A DNA stretch of 51,793 bases from Dyella acidisoli. Lineage in GTDB: Bacteria; Pseudomonadota; Gammaproteobacteria; Xanthomonadales; Rhodanobacteraceae. This document shows positions 32,856 to 44,594 of the stretch, one piece after another. The position numbers and the translations under genes were made by a program. Numbering within the stretch: the stretch's first letter is position 1; each line of letters begins with the position of its first letter. The notes under the pieces were generated by a model. It saw only the letters and a program-made list of their open reading frames with translations. It was not told where the DNA came from and searched no databases. The stretch is taken from assembly GCF_030160295.1 (NCBI RefSeq), contig NZ_BSOB01000025.1:100655-152447 (forward strand), written 5' to 3'.

Positions 32856-35800
32856 TTAAAACAACTTCTGGTCGTACTTCAAATACACCACGCGGCCGAA
32901 GTCGTACTGCGGGTTGTACGCATACTGCGTAAAGCCGTCCGTACCGGTCGGACCCAACGGCCCAATCACGTTTTGCACGCCGTTATAGCTAAGCGGGGCG
33001 TGGCGGTTGAGAAGGTTGGTGGCGCCGACGGAAATCTGGCTGTGCCACGGAGCCTTCCAGCTGAACTGCAAGTCGTTGAAGGCCAGCGCACCCTGGCGAT
33101 ACGCGCCGATCGAGCCCTGCACGAAAGCGTTGGGTTCATTGCACGGGAAGTACATTTGCTGGCTGGTGTTATTCCCGCGGCAGGGCTCCTTCAGTGACGA
33201 GAAGTAGCGAACGGTCCATGTTGCGCCGAAGTTGCCCCACGACCAGTTGATGTTGGTGACATCGCGGAAACGCCACACCGGGCCGAGGATCGAATCGTAC
33301 GCGCCCACATTCCAACCGACCACCTGGCCGCCGGTCACCGCTTGTTCCTTCAAGGAATCGATGTAAGTACCCGTGGTATCGATCTTGAACTTGCCGACGG
33401 GTGTGTCGGGGAACAGATAGCTCAACGACACATCGGCACCGCGTTCATCCACAAAGCCCTCGTTAACCAGGGCTTGCAGCAAATTGATGACCTGGCCATT
33501 GGTGGATGAGCGCTGGAACTGCGTGCACTGCTGTGTTTCACCCAGCAGATAGCAGTTGTTCAAAATGCTGGTGGCGGACGGCAGCGTGATGATGTTATCG
33601 ACGCGGATACGATACGCGTCCAACGTGAGGTTGAGTCCGCTCAGCCAACTCGGGCTGTAGACGATGCCGGCGGTGTAACTCTTGGAAGTTTCCGGCTTCA
33701 AGGCCGCATTGGCGCCGGTGTAGTACGGGGTGGTGCTGTTACCGTTGGGGCCGGTAACCGGTACGCCGGTCGTCTGGAGCTGTGTGAAGCCTGGGCCGAC
33801 GCCGGGCAGACCGGCAAAGCCGTTGAGGCAGCGCTGCGCTACAACTGAGTTTCCCGTTAGACCGTAGTTGACGTCGCATGGATCGGTGTAGGCCGTAAAG
33901 CTCTGCATCGTGCCGCCGTACAAGTCAGAGATCGACGGCGCGCGGAAACCGGTGCCGTAGCTGGCGCGGATCAGCAGGTCGTTGATTGGCTTGTAGGAGA
34001 TCTTGTAGGAGTTGTTATTGGTAGTGCCGAAGTTGGTGTAGCGCGAGAAGCGGTGTGACACGTCGATATTGAAGAGCTGCGCACCAGGCAGGTCCTTGAG
34101 CAAGGGTATGTTGATTTCGGCATAGGCTTCGTTGATGCCGTAGGAGCCTTTGCCGGGATTCTGCTGCAGGTTCGTGTTGATGCCTTCCTGCGTATAGAGG
34201 TCTGGCGTTACGCCACCGGAGACATCGCGGTGATCGGCGCCTACGGCGAACGTCACGTCACCTTCGCCCATCAACTTCGGCAGCGTGAACATGTCGCCGC
34301 TCACATTGGCCTCGACGTTCCGCGTCTGGCTCCAGGCGTGAGTGAAATAGCTGTAGTTGAGATAATTGATCTCTGCCGGTGTCAGACCCCCCGAGCCTGA
34401 GAACGGGTTGAGCGGTACACAGCCTGCGATAACGTTACCCGGCGTACCGCAATGTACGACGCCATCCGTTCCCAGGAAAGAAGGGCCGATCGCGTTGTAC
34501 AAATGCACCATATTCAAATTGCCTGGGCCGCCCGAGTCCTCGATGTAGCGATAGTCGCTGTAGCCCACGTTCCAGTTGAATTCTCTCTCGCCCAGTGAGA
34601 AATCGCCTTCCAGGCCCGCACGGAACCCGTACTGTTTGATGTTGTTTGTCACCACGCGGTTGGGTTCAAAAAGCGGTAGCGAGAACTGCACGCCGTCACC
34701 CGGAAGCGGGTTGTAGTAGGCGTTCGGTGAAAGCACCGGGAACCATGTGGCGGGGAGGCTACCCGCAGGCAGGCCGAGTGCTTTGGCCAGGTTTGCACCG
34801 TTGGCTGGCGTCTGCTGACTCAGCGGATAGCCGCCGGTGTAGTCGGTGGCATTGTTGCTGTTATAGGTGCCGGTAAACACGGCCTTGATATTGTCGGTGA
34901 TCTTGTAATCACCCTTCAGCGTGTACGACTTCAGACGATTGTTCGGAACAAACGTTTCGTACGCTGCCTGATTGGCGTAGTCGTTGGTGAAATAGGGAGT
35001 GGGATAAACCACACCAAACGTATTGGTGTGATAGTTGGCGATGTTCATGCCGTTCTGGCCCGCATTCACCGTAAGCGGAAAGGGCAGGTTGGGAGCCGTT
35101 ACGCCAAGCGGAGGGATGACATTCACAATCGTGCCGTAATCAGACGGCTGTACGGACTGCGGATACTGCGGAAAACTGCCGTAACCGTATTTGCTGAGCC
35201 ACGTCTGTGGCGCCATGATCTGATTCTGGTTCTGAATCGACATGTTGAAGGTGAACGAGCCACGGGAGAATTTGTGGCCGCCGGTCAGGCTGAACTGGTT
35301 CTGCTTGCCGAAGTTACCCGGCGCATAGGTGCTGTTGTAGGTGTCCAGGTACAGGCCATCCACATTCCTGGTGTGGAGGTTGATCACGCCAGCAATCGCG
35401 TCCGAGCCGTAAATCGACGAAGCGCCATCCTGCAGGATTTCCACGCTGTCGATCAGCGAGCTCGGGATCGTGCTGAGGTCCGTTTGCCCGAAGATATCGG
35501 TGGTGTAGCGCTCGCCGTCGACCAGGATCAGCGTGCGCGGCGCGCCCAGGCCACGCAAACTGGCGTAGTTACCTACGATATTGCCCAGCGAGCTTTGATT
35601 GCTGGTGCCGGGAGAACCCACCGAAGAAACGTTCTGCAGGATCTGCCCGATGCTGACGAAGCCTTGTTGCTGCAGCGCTTCATGCGTGATTTCGGTAACC
35701 GGCTGCGCCGATTCCACGTCCACGCTGCGAATCAACGAGCCGGTGACGGTAACGGTTTGCAAGGTCTTTGTACTGCTCTGCTGTGGTGTCGCGTTCGATG

Positions 35801-35945
35801 GCGACGGTGTGTTGTCTTGTGGCAGCTGACTGGTTGCCGCTGGCGGTGTGGTGGTTTGTGCGGTGGCGACTGTTGCCAGTACGCCGCCTCCCAGGGCCAA
35901 AGCGGTGCGTATTGCCCATGCGATGTTTTGATGCTGCAAATTCAC
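32856..35945 (-). CDS. TonB-dependent receptor (paralog 1)
   Basis: A 1029-residue outer-membrane receptor. It starts with GTG at 35945 behind an AAGGGGAT site and has a signal peptide of about 29 residues ending in ATVATAQ. After a Q/T/P/S-rich linker come the TonB-box-like TVTVTGSLIRSVDVES and the plug domain (about 65-190), with GLGAPRTLILVDGERYT and SVEILQDGASSIYGSDAIAGVIN. A 22-strand barrel follows, ending in a terminal Phe (YDQKLF). It imports a large substrate such as a siderophore or glycan using TonB energy; the substrate is unknown. It is a tandem paralog of the receptor at 36712. Just after the plug its sequence reads NLHTRNVDG where the paralog has the usual NIITKKDFDG. Confidence 0.93.
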   Translation of the reverse strand: MNLQHQNIAWAIRTALALGGGVLATVATAQTTTPPAATSQLPQDNTPSPSNATPQQSSTKTLQTVTVTGSLIRSVDVESAQPVTEITHEALQQQGFVSIGQILQNVSSVGSPGTSNQSSLGNIVGNYASLRGLGAPRTLILVDGERYTTDIFGQTDLSTIPSSLIDSVEILQDGASSIYGSDAIAGVINLHTRNVDGLYLDTYNSTYAPGNFGKQNQFSLTGGHKFSRGSFTFNMSIQNQNQIMAPQTWLSKYGYGSFPQYPQSVQPSDYGTIVNVIPPLGVTAPNLPFPLTVNAGQNGMNIANYHTNTFGVVYPTPYFTNDYANQAAYETFVPNNRLKSYTLKGDYKITDNIKAVFTGTYNSNNATDYTGGYPLSQQTPANGANLAKALGLPAGSLPATWFPVLSPNAYYNPLPGDGVQFSLPLFEPNRVVTNNIKQYGFRAGLEGDFSLGEREFNWNVGYSDYRYIEDSGGPGNLNMVHLYNAIGPSFLGTDGVVHCGTPGNVIAGCVPLNPFSGSGGLTPAEINYLNYSYFTHAWSQTRNVEANVSGDMFTLPKLMGEGDVTFAVGADHRDVSGGVTPDLYTQEGINTNLQQNPGKGSYGINEAYAEINIPLLKDLPGAQLFNIDVSHRFSRYTNFGTTNNNSYKISYKPINDLLIRASYGTGFRAPSISDLYGGTMQSFTAYTDPCDVNYGLTGNSVVAQRCLNGFAGLPGVGPGFTQLQTTGVPVTGPNGNSTTPYYTGANAALKPETSKSYTAGIVYSPSWLSGLNLTLDAYRIRVDNIITLPSATSILNNCYLLGETQQCTQFQRSSTNGQVINLLQALVNEGFVDERGADVSLSYLFPDTPVGKFKIDTTGTYIDSLKEQAVTGGQVVGWNVGAYDSILGPVWRFRDVTNINWSWGNFGATWTVRYFSSLKEPCRGNNTSQQMYFPCNEPNAFVQGSIGAYRQGALAFNDLQFSWKAPWHSQISVGATNLLNRHAPLSYNGVQNVIGPLGPTGTDGFTQYAYNPQYDFGRVVYLKYDQKLF

Positions 35946-36113
35946 GTTTTAATCCCCTTTTTCATTATGAGTGGACCCAGCGCCTGCAGGCTTTTCCTCG
36001 CCTGTACCAGAACATTCCCGCCAAGCTGCATGAGTGAGGGAATTCATGCGCTTGGTTCATCGGGGTTGGATGAACACCATTTGCCCTGCATGTAGCCAGG
36101 TGACGCGAATAAC

Positions 36114-36127
36114 CGAGACGTGTCTCG
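36114..36127. promoter_or_regulatory. Palindrome upstream of receptor 1
   Basis: CGAGAC and GTCTCG are perfect inverted halves around GT, about 170 bases upstream of the receptor start codon. It may be a regulator binding site. A related ACGAGACAG half-site lies upstream of receptor 2, near 40097-40105. Confidence 0.35.
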
Positions 36128-36448
36128 TTGCGAACCAGAAAAGCATCGCAATTTCATTCGTTGGCTTCGCGCCGGTCGTGCACTTCGCAACGAAGCGTCG
36201 TGCACACATAGCCAAATACCGAAGGTGGTATGAGAAATCGAGTGCCAATTTCGCGATTTTTCTGAAAAAGTGGCTTGATTGACCGTAAACGGCAGCATCA
36301 GGAATGATGTCGCGCATGAATTGGATGTTGTGCGCAACTGTTTGTAAGCCATGCGTCAGTTCGTGGCCGTTGCATCGCGAAAGTGTTGATGCATCCGTGG
36401 ACCATTTGCGATGCGAAGGCGCTGTGTGGACAAAACTGCGTGCGGATA

Positions 36449-36474
36449 AAAACGGCGCCTTGAGGCGCCGTTTT
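36449..36474. terminator. Bidirectional hairpin with A/T flanks
   Basis: AAAACGGCGCC (36449-36459) pairs perfectly with GGCGCCGTTTT (36464-36474) around a four-base loop. It has the form of a bidirectional intrinsic terminator and lies about 240 bases past the end of receptor 2. Confidence 0.7.
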
Positions 36475-36645
36475 ATAGAGCATCTAATTCGATGGCGCGA
36501 AATTTTACGCTTCAAATTGCATTGAAAATCGCAGCGCGGAATATCCATGCGCTTTAGTGACCATTCGCTTTTGCCTGTGCAGGCTTATTTCGCGGTGCGG
36601 TGCTCCCATGTTTCATCGAGAAAATCGTGACTGTCGCATGTAACT

Positions 36646-36677
36646 AGAGAAAACCCTCCTCCGTAGGTGGAGGTGGG
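36646..36677 (-). terminator. Intrinsic terminator of receptor 2
   Basis: On the minus strand CCCACCTCC and GGAGGAGGG form a stem with one mismatch (36675-36677 with 36654-36656; 36669-36673 with 36658-36662). It is followed by TTTTCTCT. It begins 35 bases after the receptor stop codon. Confidence 0.7.
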
Positions 36678-36711
36678 TTGATGTGCAGTCGCGCAAGTGG
36701 TGTTGCTGGCA

Positions 36712-39700
36712 CTAGAAGAATTTCTGCTCGTACTTCAAATACACCACACGGCCGATGTCATATTGCGGGTTGTACGGAAACTGGCTGTAGCCATCCGTTC
36801 CAGTCGGTCCCAGCGGACCGGCTATGCTGAATACGCCGGTGTACGACAACGGCGCCTTGCGATTGAAGATATCGGTTGCGCCGATCGCAATGCGTCCATG
36901 CCACGGTGCATCCCAATTCACCTGCAAATCGTTGAAGGCGAGGCCACCTTGCGTGTTCAATCCAGTCGGTGAGTTGGTCAGATCCTTGTTGGGATTGTTG
37001 CAGGGGAACACTTCGCTCAATCCGACATTAGGCGGAATGCACGACTCCGACAGCGATGAGTAGTAGCGGATCGTCCAGGTCGCGCCGAAGCTCTTGTACT
37101 TCCAATTCAGATTGACGGTAGAGCGGAAGCGCCAGATCGGACCTAGCACTGTGTCGTAAGCCCCTAGCGTGTTGGAGATGACTGGACCGTTGGGTGTGAT
37201 TTGTTCCTTCACCGAGTTGATGTAGGTGCTGGTCGAGTCGAATTTGAACTGGCCGATGGGCGTTTCTGGAAACAGATAGCTGAGATTAAGGTCCTCGCCA
37301 CGTTCTTCCACGAAGCCTTGGTTGACCAGTGACTGCAGCAGATTGACCACTTGTCCGTAGGCCGGACCGGTCGCCGTTGAACGTTGGAATTGCGAGCATT
37401 GCTGTGTTTCGCCCAGCAGGTAGCAGTTGTCGAGGATACTGCTGGCAGTCGGCAAGGTGATGACGTTGGCGATCCTGATGCGATACCAGTCCACCGTGAC
37501 GTTGAGTCCGCTCAGGTAATGCGGGCTGTAGACGACGCCCGCCGTGTAACTTCTGGAGGTTTCCGGTTTCAGCGAGGCGTTGGCACCCGTGAAATACGGC
37601 GTGGTACTCGTGAAGTTCGGTGCCGGCACGGGCGAACCATTGGCGGTGAGTTGCGTGAAGCCGGCCGGTAATGCCGGCAACCCGGCAAAGCCGTTCAAGC
37701 AACGCTGCTTCACGGTCGGATTGCCCGTCAGGCCGAAATTCACATCGCAGGGATCGGTGTAGGTCGTAAAGCTCTGCATCGTGCCGCCGTACAGATTCGC
37801 GATCGCCGGCGCGCGGAAGCCTGTGCCATAACTGGCGCGAACAAGTATGTCGTTGATCGGCTGCCATGACAGTTTGAACTGGTTGTTGTTGGTGTTGCCG
37901 AAATTGGTGTAGCGCGAGAAGCGGTGCGCGAGATCGATGTTCAGCAGTTGTGCGCCCGGCAAATCCTTCAAGACCGGCAAGTTGATTTCCAAGTACGCTT
38001 CATTGAGGCCATACGCACCACGTCCGGGGTTTTGCTGCAGATTGGTGTTGAGGCCAAGCTGGGTATATTGATCCGGCGTAGCGCCACCGGACACGCCGCG
38101 GTGATCCACCCCAATCGCAAACGTTGCATCGCCGCTGCCCATTGATCCCGGGAACGTGAACATGTCGCCGGTCAAATCAGCGTTGGCGATCTTCATCTCG
38201 CTGTATGAGCGTGTGCCCGCAACGATGTTGAGGTAGTTGATCTCCGCTGGGGTGAGTCCGCCCGCGCCAGAAAACGGATTCAGCGGTACACAGCCTGCGA
38301 TCACATTGCCTGGTGTGCCGCACTCCACGACACCGTTCGGCCCCAGGAAAGAAGGACCGACGGCGTTATACAAGTGAACCATGTTCAGATTGCCCGGCCC
38401 AAAGCTCGATTGGGTATAACGATAGTCGCTATAGCCAACGTCCCAACTGAACTGCCTTTCGCCAATCGAGAAGTCGCCGTCGAGACCCGCACGCCAGCCG
38501 TATTGCTTGATGTTGTTCACCACCACGCGATTGGGATATTGCAGCGGAAGATTGAACTGCAGGTTGTTTCCCGGTAGCGGGTTGTAATAACTGTTTGCCG
38601 ACAACGTCGGGAAATACGTGGCGGCAAACGTTCCCGGCGGAAGACCCAGCGCCTGCGCGAGATGTGCACCATTGGCCGGCGTCAGTGAACTCAGCGGATA
38701 GCCGCCGATGCCCAGAGTGGAGTTGTTGCTGTTGTACGTGCCAGTGAGGCTGGCCGTGATGTGATCGGTGACCTTGTAATCGCCTTTGAAAAGATAGGAT
38801 TTCAGGCGGTTATTCGGAATCAGTGTTTCGAGGAACGCCGAGTTGGCGTAATCGTTATTGAAATACGGTGACGGATATTGCACGCCAAACGTGTTGACGT
38901 GGTAATTGGCAATGTCCAATCCGTTCTGGCCCATGTTGACGGTGAGTGGACCGTTGGCCAACTGCGGCAGACTCACCGGCATGCCGGTGGCCGGGTTGAG
39001 GGCGCCGGTGATCGTGCCATACGGTGACTGCTGCATGCTCTGCGGATAGTTCGGGCCAAAGCTGAAATAGCCATACTTGCTGTAGGCACGGTCGTTCGCA
39101 TTCAGTCCATCGGTATTCTGGATCGTCATGTTGACCAGGAACGAACCCCGAGAGAACTTCTTGCCACCCGTCAGGCTGAATTGCCCTGTTCTTCCGTCGT
39201 TCCCGGGTGCGTACATGCTGTTGTAGGTATCCAGCTGCACACCATCGAAATCCTTTTTGGTGATGATGTTGACCACACCGGAAATCGCATCGGAACCGTA
39301 GATGGCCGACGCGCCGTCCTGCAGGATTTCAACGCGATCGATGATCGAGCTGGGGATCGTGCTCAGATCGGTTTGGCCAAAGATGTCCGTAGTCCATCGA
39401 TGACCGTCGACCAGCACCAGCGTGCGTGGCGCACCGAGGCCGCGCAGACTCACGTACTGACCCACGATGTTGCCCAGCGAACTTTGGTTACTTGTGCCCG
39501 GCGAACCTACCGAGGAAACGTTCTGAAGAATCTGGCCGACGCTGACGAAGCCTTGTTCCTGCAGTGCTTGATGAGTGAGTTCCGTCACCGGTTGCGCGGT
39601 TTCAACGTCCACGCTGCGAATCATCGAGCCGGTGACGGTGATGCCTTGCAAGGTGACCGTTTTGGGCGGAGGCGCTGCGGCCTGTCCGGTTGCCGTTTGC

Positions 39701-39882
39701 GCGGGCGCTGCCTGCGGGGACGTACTTGTCGGCGCCGTTGCGTTGGGTGATGAGGACGTCTGGGTTGTGGCTTGTGTCGCGGTGCTTGCCGTTTGGGCCA
39801 TGGCAACCGTCGTCAATACACAGCTTCCCAGCGCTAATGCCACGCGTATGGCAATAGCCAGGTTTAGATATCGAGCGTTCAC
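36712..39882 (-). CDS. TonB-dependent receptor (paralog 2)
   Basis: A 1056-residue outer-membrane receptor. The GTG at 39882 is preferred because a GGGAGG site lies seven bases upstream; the frame is open to 39918. A signal peptide ends near TTVAMAQ, followed by a long T/A/Q/P linker, a TonB-box-like TVTLQGITVTGSMIRS, the plug domain with GLGAPRTLVLVDGHRWT and RVEILQDGASAIYGSDAISGVVNIITKK, and the barrel ending in a terminal Phe (YEQKFF). It is similar to receptor 1 along nearly the whole length, so the pair arose by tandem duplication. Each has its own regulatory region, so they may respond to different substrates. Confidence 0.93.
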   Translation of the reverse strand: MNARYLNLAIAIRVALALGSCVLTTVAMAQTASTATQATTQTSSSPNATAPTSTSPQAAPAQTATGQAAAPPPKTVTLQGITVTGSMIRSVDVETAQPVTELTHQALQEQGFVSVGQILQNVSSVGSPGTSNQSSLGNIVGQYVSLRGLGAPRTLVLVDGHRWTTDIFGQTDLSTIPSSIIDRVEILQDGASAIYGSDAISGVVNIITKKDFDGVQLDTYNSMYAPGNDGRTGQFSLTGGKKFSRGSFLVNMTIQNTDGLNANDRAYSKYGYFSFGPNYPQSMQQSPYGTITGALNPATGMPVSLPQLANGPLTVNMGQNGLDIANYHVNTFGVQYPSPYFNNDYANSAFLETLIPNNRLKSYLFKGDYKVTDHITASLTGTYNSNNSTLGIGGYPLSSLTPANGAHLAQALGLPPGTFAATYFPTLSANSYYNPLPGNNLQFNLPLQYPNRVVVNNIKQYGWRAGLDGDFSIGERQFSWDVGYSDYRYTQSSFGPGNLNMVHLYNAVGPSFLGPNGVVECGTPGNVIAGCVPLNPFSGAGGLTPAEINYLNIVAGTRSYSEMKIANADLTGDMFTFPGSMGSGDATFAIGVDHRGVSGGATPDQYTQLGLNTNLQQNPGRGAYGLNEAYLEINLPVLKDLPGAQLLNIDLAHRFSRYTNFGNTNNNQFKLSWQPINDILVRASYGTGFRAPAIANLYGGTMQSFTTYTDPCDVNFGLTGNPTVKQRCLNGFAGLPALPAGFTQLTANGSPVPAPNFTSTTPYFTGANASLKPETSRSYTAGVVYSPHYLSGLNVTVDWYRIRIANVITLPTASSILDNCYLLGETQQCSQFQRSTATGPAYGQVVNLLQSLVNQGFVEERGEDLNLSYLFPETPIGQFKFDSTSTYINSVKEQITPNGPVISNTLGAYDTVLGPIWRFRSTVNLNWKYKSFGATWTIRYYSSLSESCIPPNVGLSEVFPCNNPNKDLTNSPTGLNTQGGLAFNDLQVNWDAPWHGRIAIGATDIFNRKAPLSYTGVFSIAGPLGPTGTDGYSQFPYNPQYDIGRVVYLKYEQKFF

Positions 39883-40455
39883 GACAAATCCTCCCTGCGT
39901 GCTTGGGTGTATGGACACGCACGCCTACTCCTTCCCTGGCGTTGAGAGCTACCGTGGTTGCGCCATGTGGGGGAATGCGCAACCTATTAAGGTTTTATGA
40001 AGAAATCGACGACTTCTAAAGAGCCAATTTGTCTGCAGATTTATTGAATAAAAAAGCCACTGCAAAAAATTGCGCACCTCACATTTTCTATAAAACGAGA
40101 CAGTATTTTCGCGTGTGAAATTTATACGCGTTAGCGAACTATGCAATGCACGCGAGCTGCCCCCGATGTTTGGGGTGCGAAAAGGGGCGAGTACAAAAAT
40201 CAATGCGTTATGGGGCGTGGCCATCGGGCGCGGGAGTAGGCCTGAACAAGGTATCTGTCGCCTGTCATAAAGCATCTGCGATCGCATGTTTTCAGCGATC
40301 GTTGAGTGTGGGAAGCGAAAGATTTTGAGTGCTTCGCTGCGTGCTAATTCGTCGAATCTTTCAGCGCCAAAACTGCCCATTCATCAGCGTAAATAGCCTC
40401 GGGTGCCATTCGTGCTGACCGGGCAATCCGGTGCGCTGCCCTCGCTGACTATTCT
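39883..40455. other. 573-bp region upstream of receptor 2
   Basis: No gene seen. The stretch 39990-40140 is AT-rich and should contain the receptor promoter. A GAGACAG half-site is near 40099. Only weak -35/-10 candidates can be picked, so I do not assign a promoter. Confidence 0.4.
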
Positions 40456-40821
40456 TCAGGAACGCAACATCACTTCGGCGTGCGCAAGGCTGCCGCATAT
40501 CGTCTGCAGGCGCGTCAGCAATATCTCCCGATACGCGGCCACTTCAGAAAGCGGATGCCCCACGCCGCGCAATTCCGCACAACGCAATGCGGCCTGATGC
40601 GCAAGCAGCGGACCGGGCAGCTCCGAGCGCTTGTGCGCATCGCCTTGCCAAAGCACGGCCACCCAGCCTTCTTCCATTTCATGATCCGATTCGTCGACCG
40701 GCATATACAACGTGCCGTCTGTCAGCGACAGCGCGCAGTCGTGGCCGTCGGCAAACTGGAAGGTGTACAGCGGCGTCAGTTCGGCGATGTAGTCGACGAT
40801 GCGTTGGCTTAGTCCTGCCAT
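40456..40821 (-). CDS. Hypothetical protein, 121 residues
   Basis: I do not recognise the family. It is a soluble, acidic protein with GLSQRIVDYIAELTPLYTFQFADGHDCALSLTDGTLYMPVD at the N-terminus, which looks like a small alpha/beta sensor-like fold. A helical C-terminal half follows. The ATG at 40821 is preferred because GGGGAAG lies just upstream; the frame is open to 40878. It is divergent from isocitrate dehydrogenase. Confidence 0.6.
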   Translation of the reverse strand: MAGLSQRIVDYIAELTPLYTFQFADGHDCALSLTDGTLYMPVDESDHEMEEGWVAVLWQGDAHKRSELPGPLLAHQAALRCAELRGVGHPLSEVAAYREILLTRLQTICGSLAHAEVMLRS

Positions 40822-43355
<2,534 letters not shown>

Positions 43356-43377
43356 GCCAGCAGCTGGATGGAGAAGA

Positions 43378-43403
43378 ATGGGGCCTGCGGGCCCCATTTT
43401 TTT
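43378..43403 (+). terminator. Intrinsic terminator of icd
   Basis: ATGGGGCC (43378-43385) pairs with GGCCCCAT (43390-43397), loop TGCG, followed by a run of seven T. It begins 22 bases after the icd stop codon. Confidence 0.93.
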
Positions 43404-43481
43404 GTCCGTTGAACGTTGCTTGTTGCAAGGTGTCATTAGAATCGCTGTCGCCGATCCCCTCGCGATCCAGGAATGATCCCC

Positions 43482-44519
43482 ATGCGTGTTTGGCTGGTAT
43501 CAGTATTGTTGGCTCTTGCTTTGGCAGGGCCTGCATGGTCGCAATCGGCGCCGGCTCCATCCAGCAGTGCGCCAAATCCGTCTTCCGCCAAGGCTCCCTT
43601 GCTATCGCCCGTCATCGTCACCGGCGAGCAGCCGGGGCCAGGCTTGTGGAAAGTGAGCAAGGGCGATCACGTGATGTGGGTGCTTGGCACAATCACGCCT
43701 TTGCCGAAAGGTATGGAGTGGCGTTCTGCGGAAGTGGAGCAGACGATCGCGCACTCGCAAGAAGTATTGGAAGCACCTTCGGCGGAAGTAAAAGTGGATG
43801 CCGGATTCTTCGGCAAACTGGCACTGCTGCCGTCGGCCTACAGCGCACGCAAGAACCCCAATGGCGCCAGCTTGCAGCAGATTCTGCCGCCAAGCATGTA
43901 TGCACGCTGGGAAACGGTGAAGCAACCCTATTTCGGCAACGATCACAGTGTTGAGTATTGGCGGCCGATCGTGGTCGCACTCAAGCTCTATCAAAGGGCG
44001 TTGGAAAGAGCGGGGCTTACCGGTCGCAACGACATCAATAAGGCGGTGTTCAAGCTGGCCGACCAGCACAGCGTCAAGCGTGTGCCGGTGAAATACAAAC
44101 TGGTGGTGGAGCATCCGCGCGAAGCATTGGCCACCATCAAGCAAACCCAGCTACATGACATCAGCTGCTTCAATCAGACACTTGATACCGTTCAGAACGA
44201 TATGGGCAACTTGACCGAGCGCGCCAATGCTTGGTCGACCGGGGATATTCAAACGTTGCGCAGCTCTGCCGCGAATGACCGCCAGCAATCCTGCTTGATC
44301 GCAGTCGTCAATGCGGATTTTGCTGAGCAGCTCGGCTTGCACGATCTGCCTAAGCGAATGGAACAGACGTGGCTTGATGCGGCACAGGATGCGCTGAACC
44401 ACAACACACAGACGTTTGCCGTGTTGCCGATGGAGCAAGTGCTGGACTCGGACGGCTTTTTGGCCGAGTTGAAAGCCAAGGGCTATACGATTCAGGCGCC
44501 GGACGAATCGGATCCTTAA
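43482..44519 (+). CDS. TraB/GumN-like exported protein, motif-degenerate
   Basis: A 345-residue protein with a signal peptide (1-20, ending in AWSQ) and the TraB/GumN pattern: LWKVSKGDHVMWVLGTITPLP near 56-75, helical middle, and FAVLPMEQVL...DGFLAELKAKGY near the end. TraB/Tiki metalloproteins use two GxxH motifs. Here the first reads GTIT (69-72) and the second region has no histidine either, so metal-dependent activity is doubtful. The ATG at 43482 is preferred over 43473 because AGGA has good spacing only to the second. Three more genes follow on the same strand. Confidence 0.85.
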   Translation: MRVWLVSVLLALALAGPAWSQSAPAPSSSAPNPSSAKAPLLSPVIVTGEQPGPGLWKVSKGDHVMWVLGTITPLPKGMEWRSAEVEQTIAHSQEVLEAPSAEVKVDAGFFGKLALLPSAYSARKNPNGASLQQILPPSMYARWETVKQPYFGNDHSVEYWRPIVVALKLYQRALERAGLTGRNDINKAVFKLADQHSVKRVPVKYKLVVEHPREALATIKQTQLHDISCFNQTLDTVQNDMGNLTERANAWSTGDIQTLRSSAANDRQQSCLIAVVNADFAEQLGLHDLPKRMEQTWLDAAQDALNHNTQTFAVLPMEQVLDSDGFLAELKAKGYTIQAPDESDP

Positions 44520-44594
44520 GCCGAACTGACACGTATGTCGCCCCCTGATACAGTTATACGGGGTGTACGGAAACTACTCGGCAAGGGGAAGGAA

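Larger units (their letters stand above)
35946..36711. other. 766-bp region between tandem receptor genes
   Basis: No convincing gene. It is richer in A and T than its surroundings. It holds the likely terminator of the upstream receptor (36646-36677), a bidirectional hairpin (36449-36474), and a CGAGAC-GT-GTCTCG palindrome at 36114-36127 that could be an operator for the receptor starting at 35945. Open frames here cross the terminator hairpins and look accidental. Confidence 0.5.

Noticed and set aside
36057..36548. 163-residue minus-strand frame between the receptor genes
   Set aside because: It spans the bidirectional hairpin at 36449-36474 and an AT-rich regulatory region, and has no recognisable domain.
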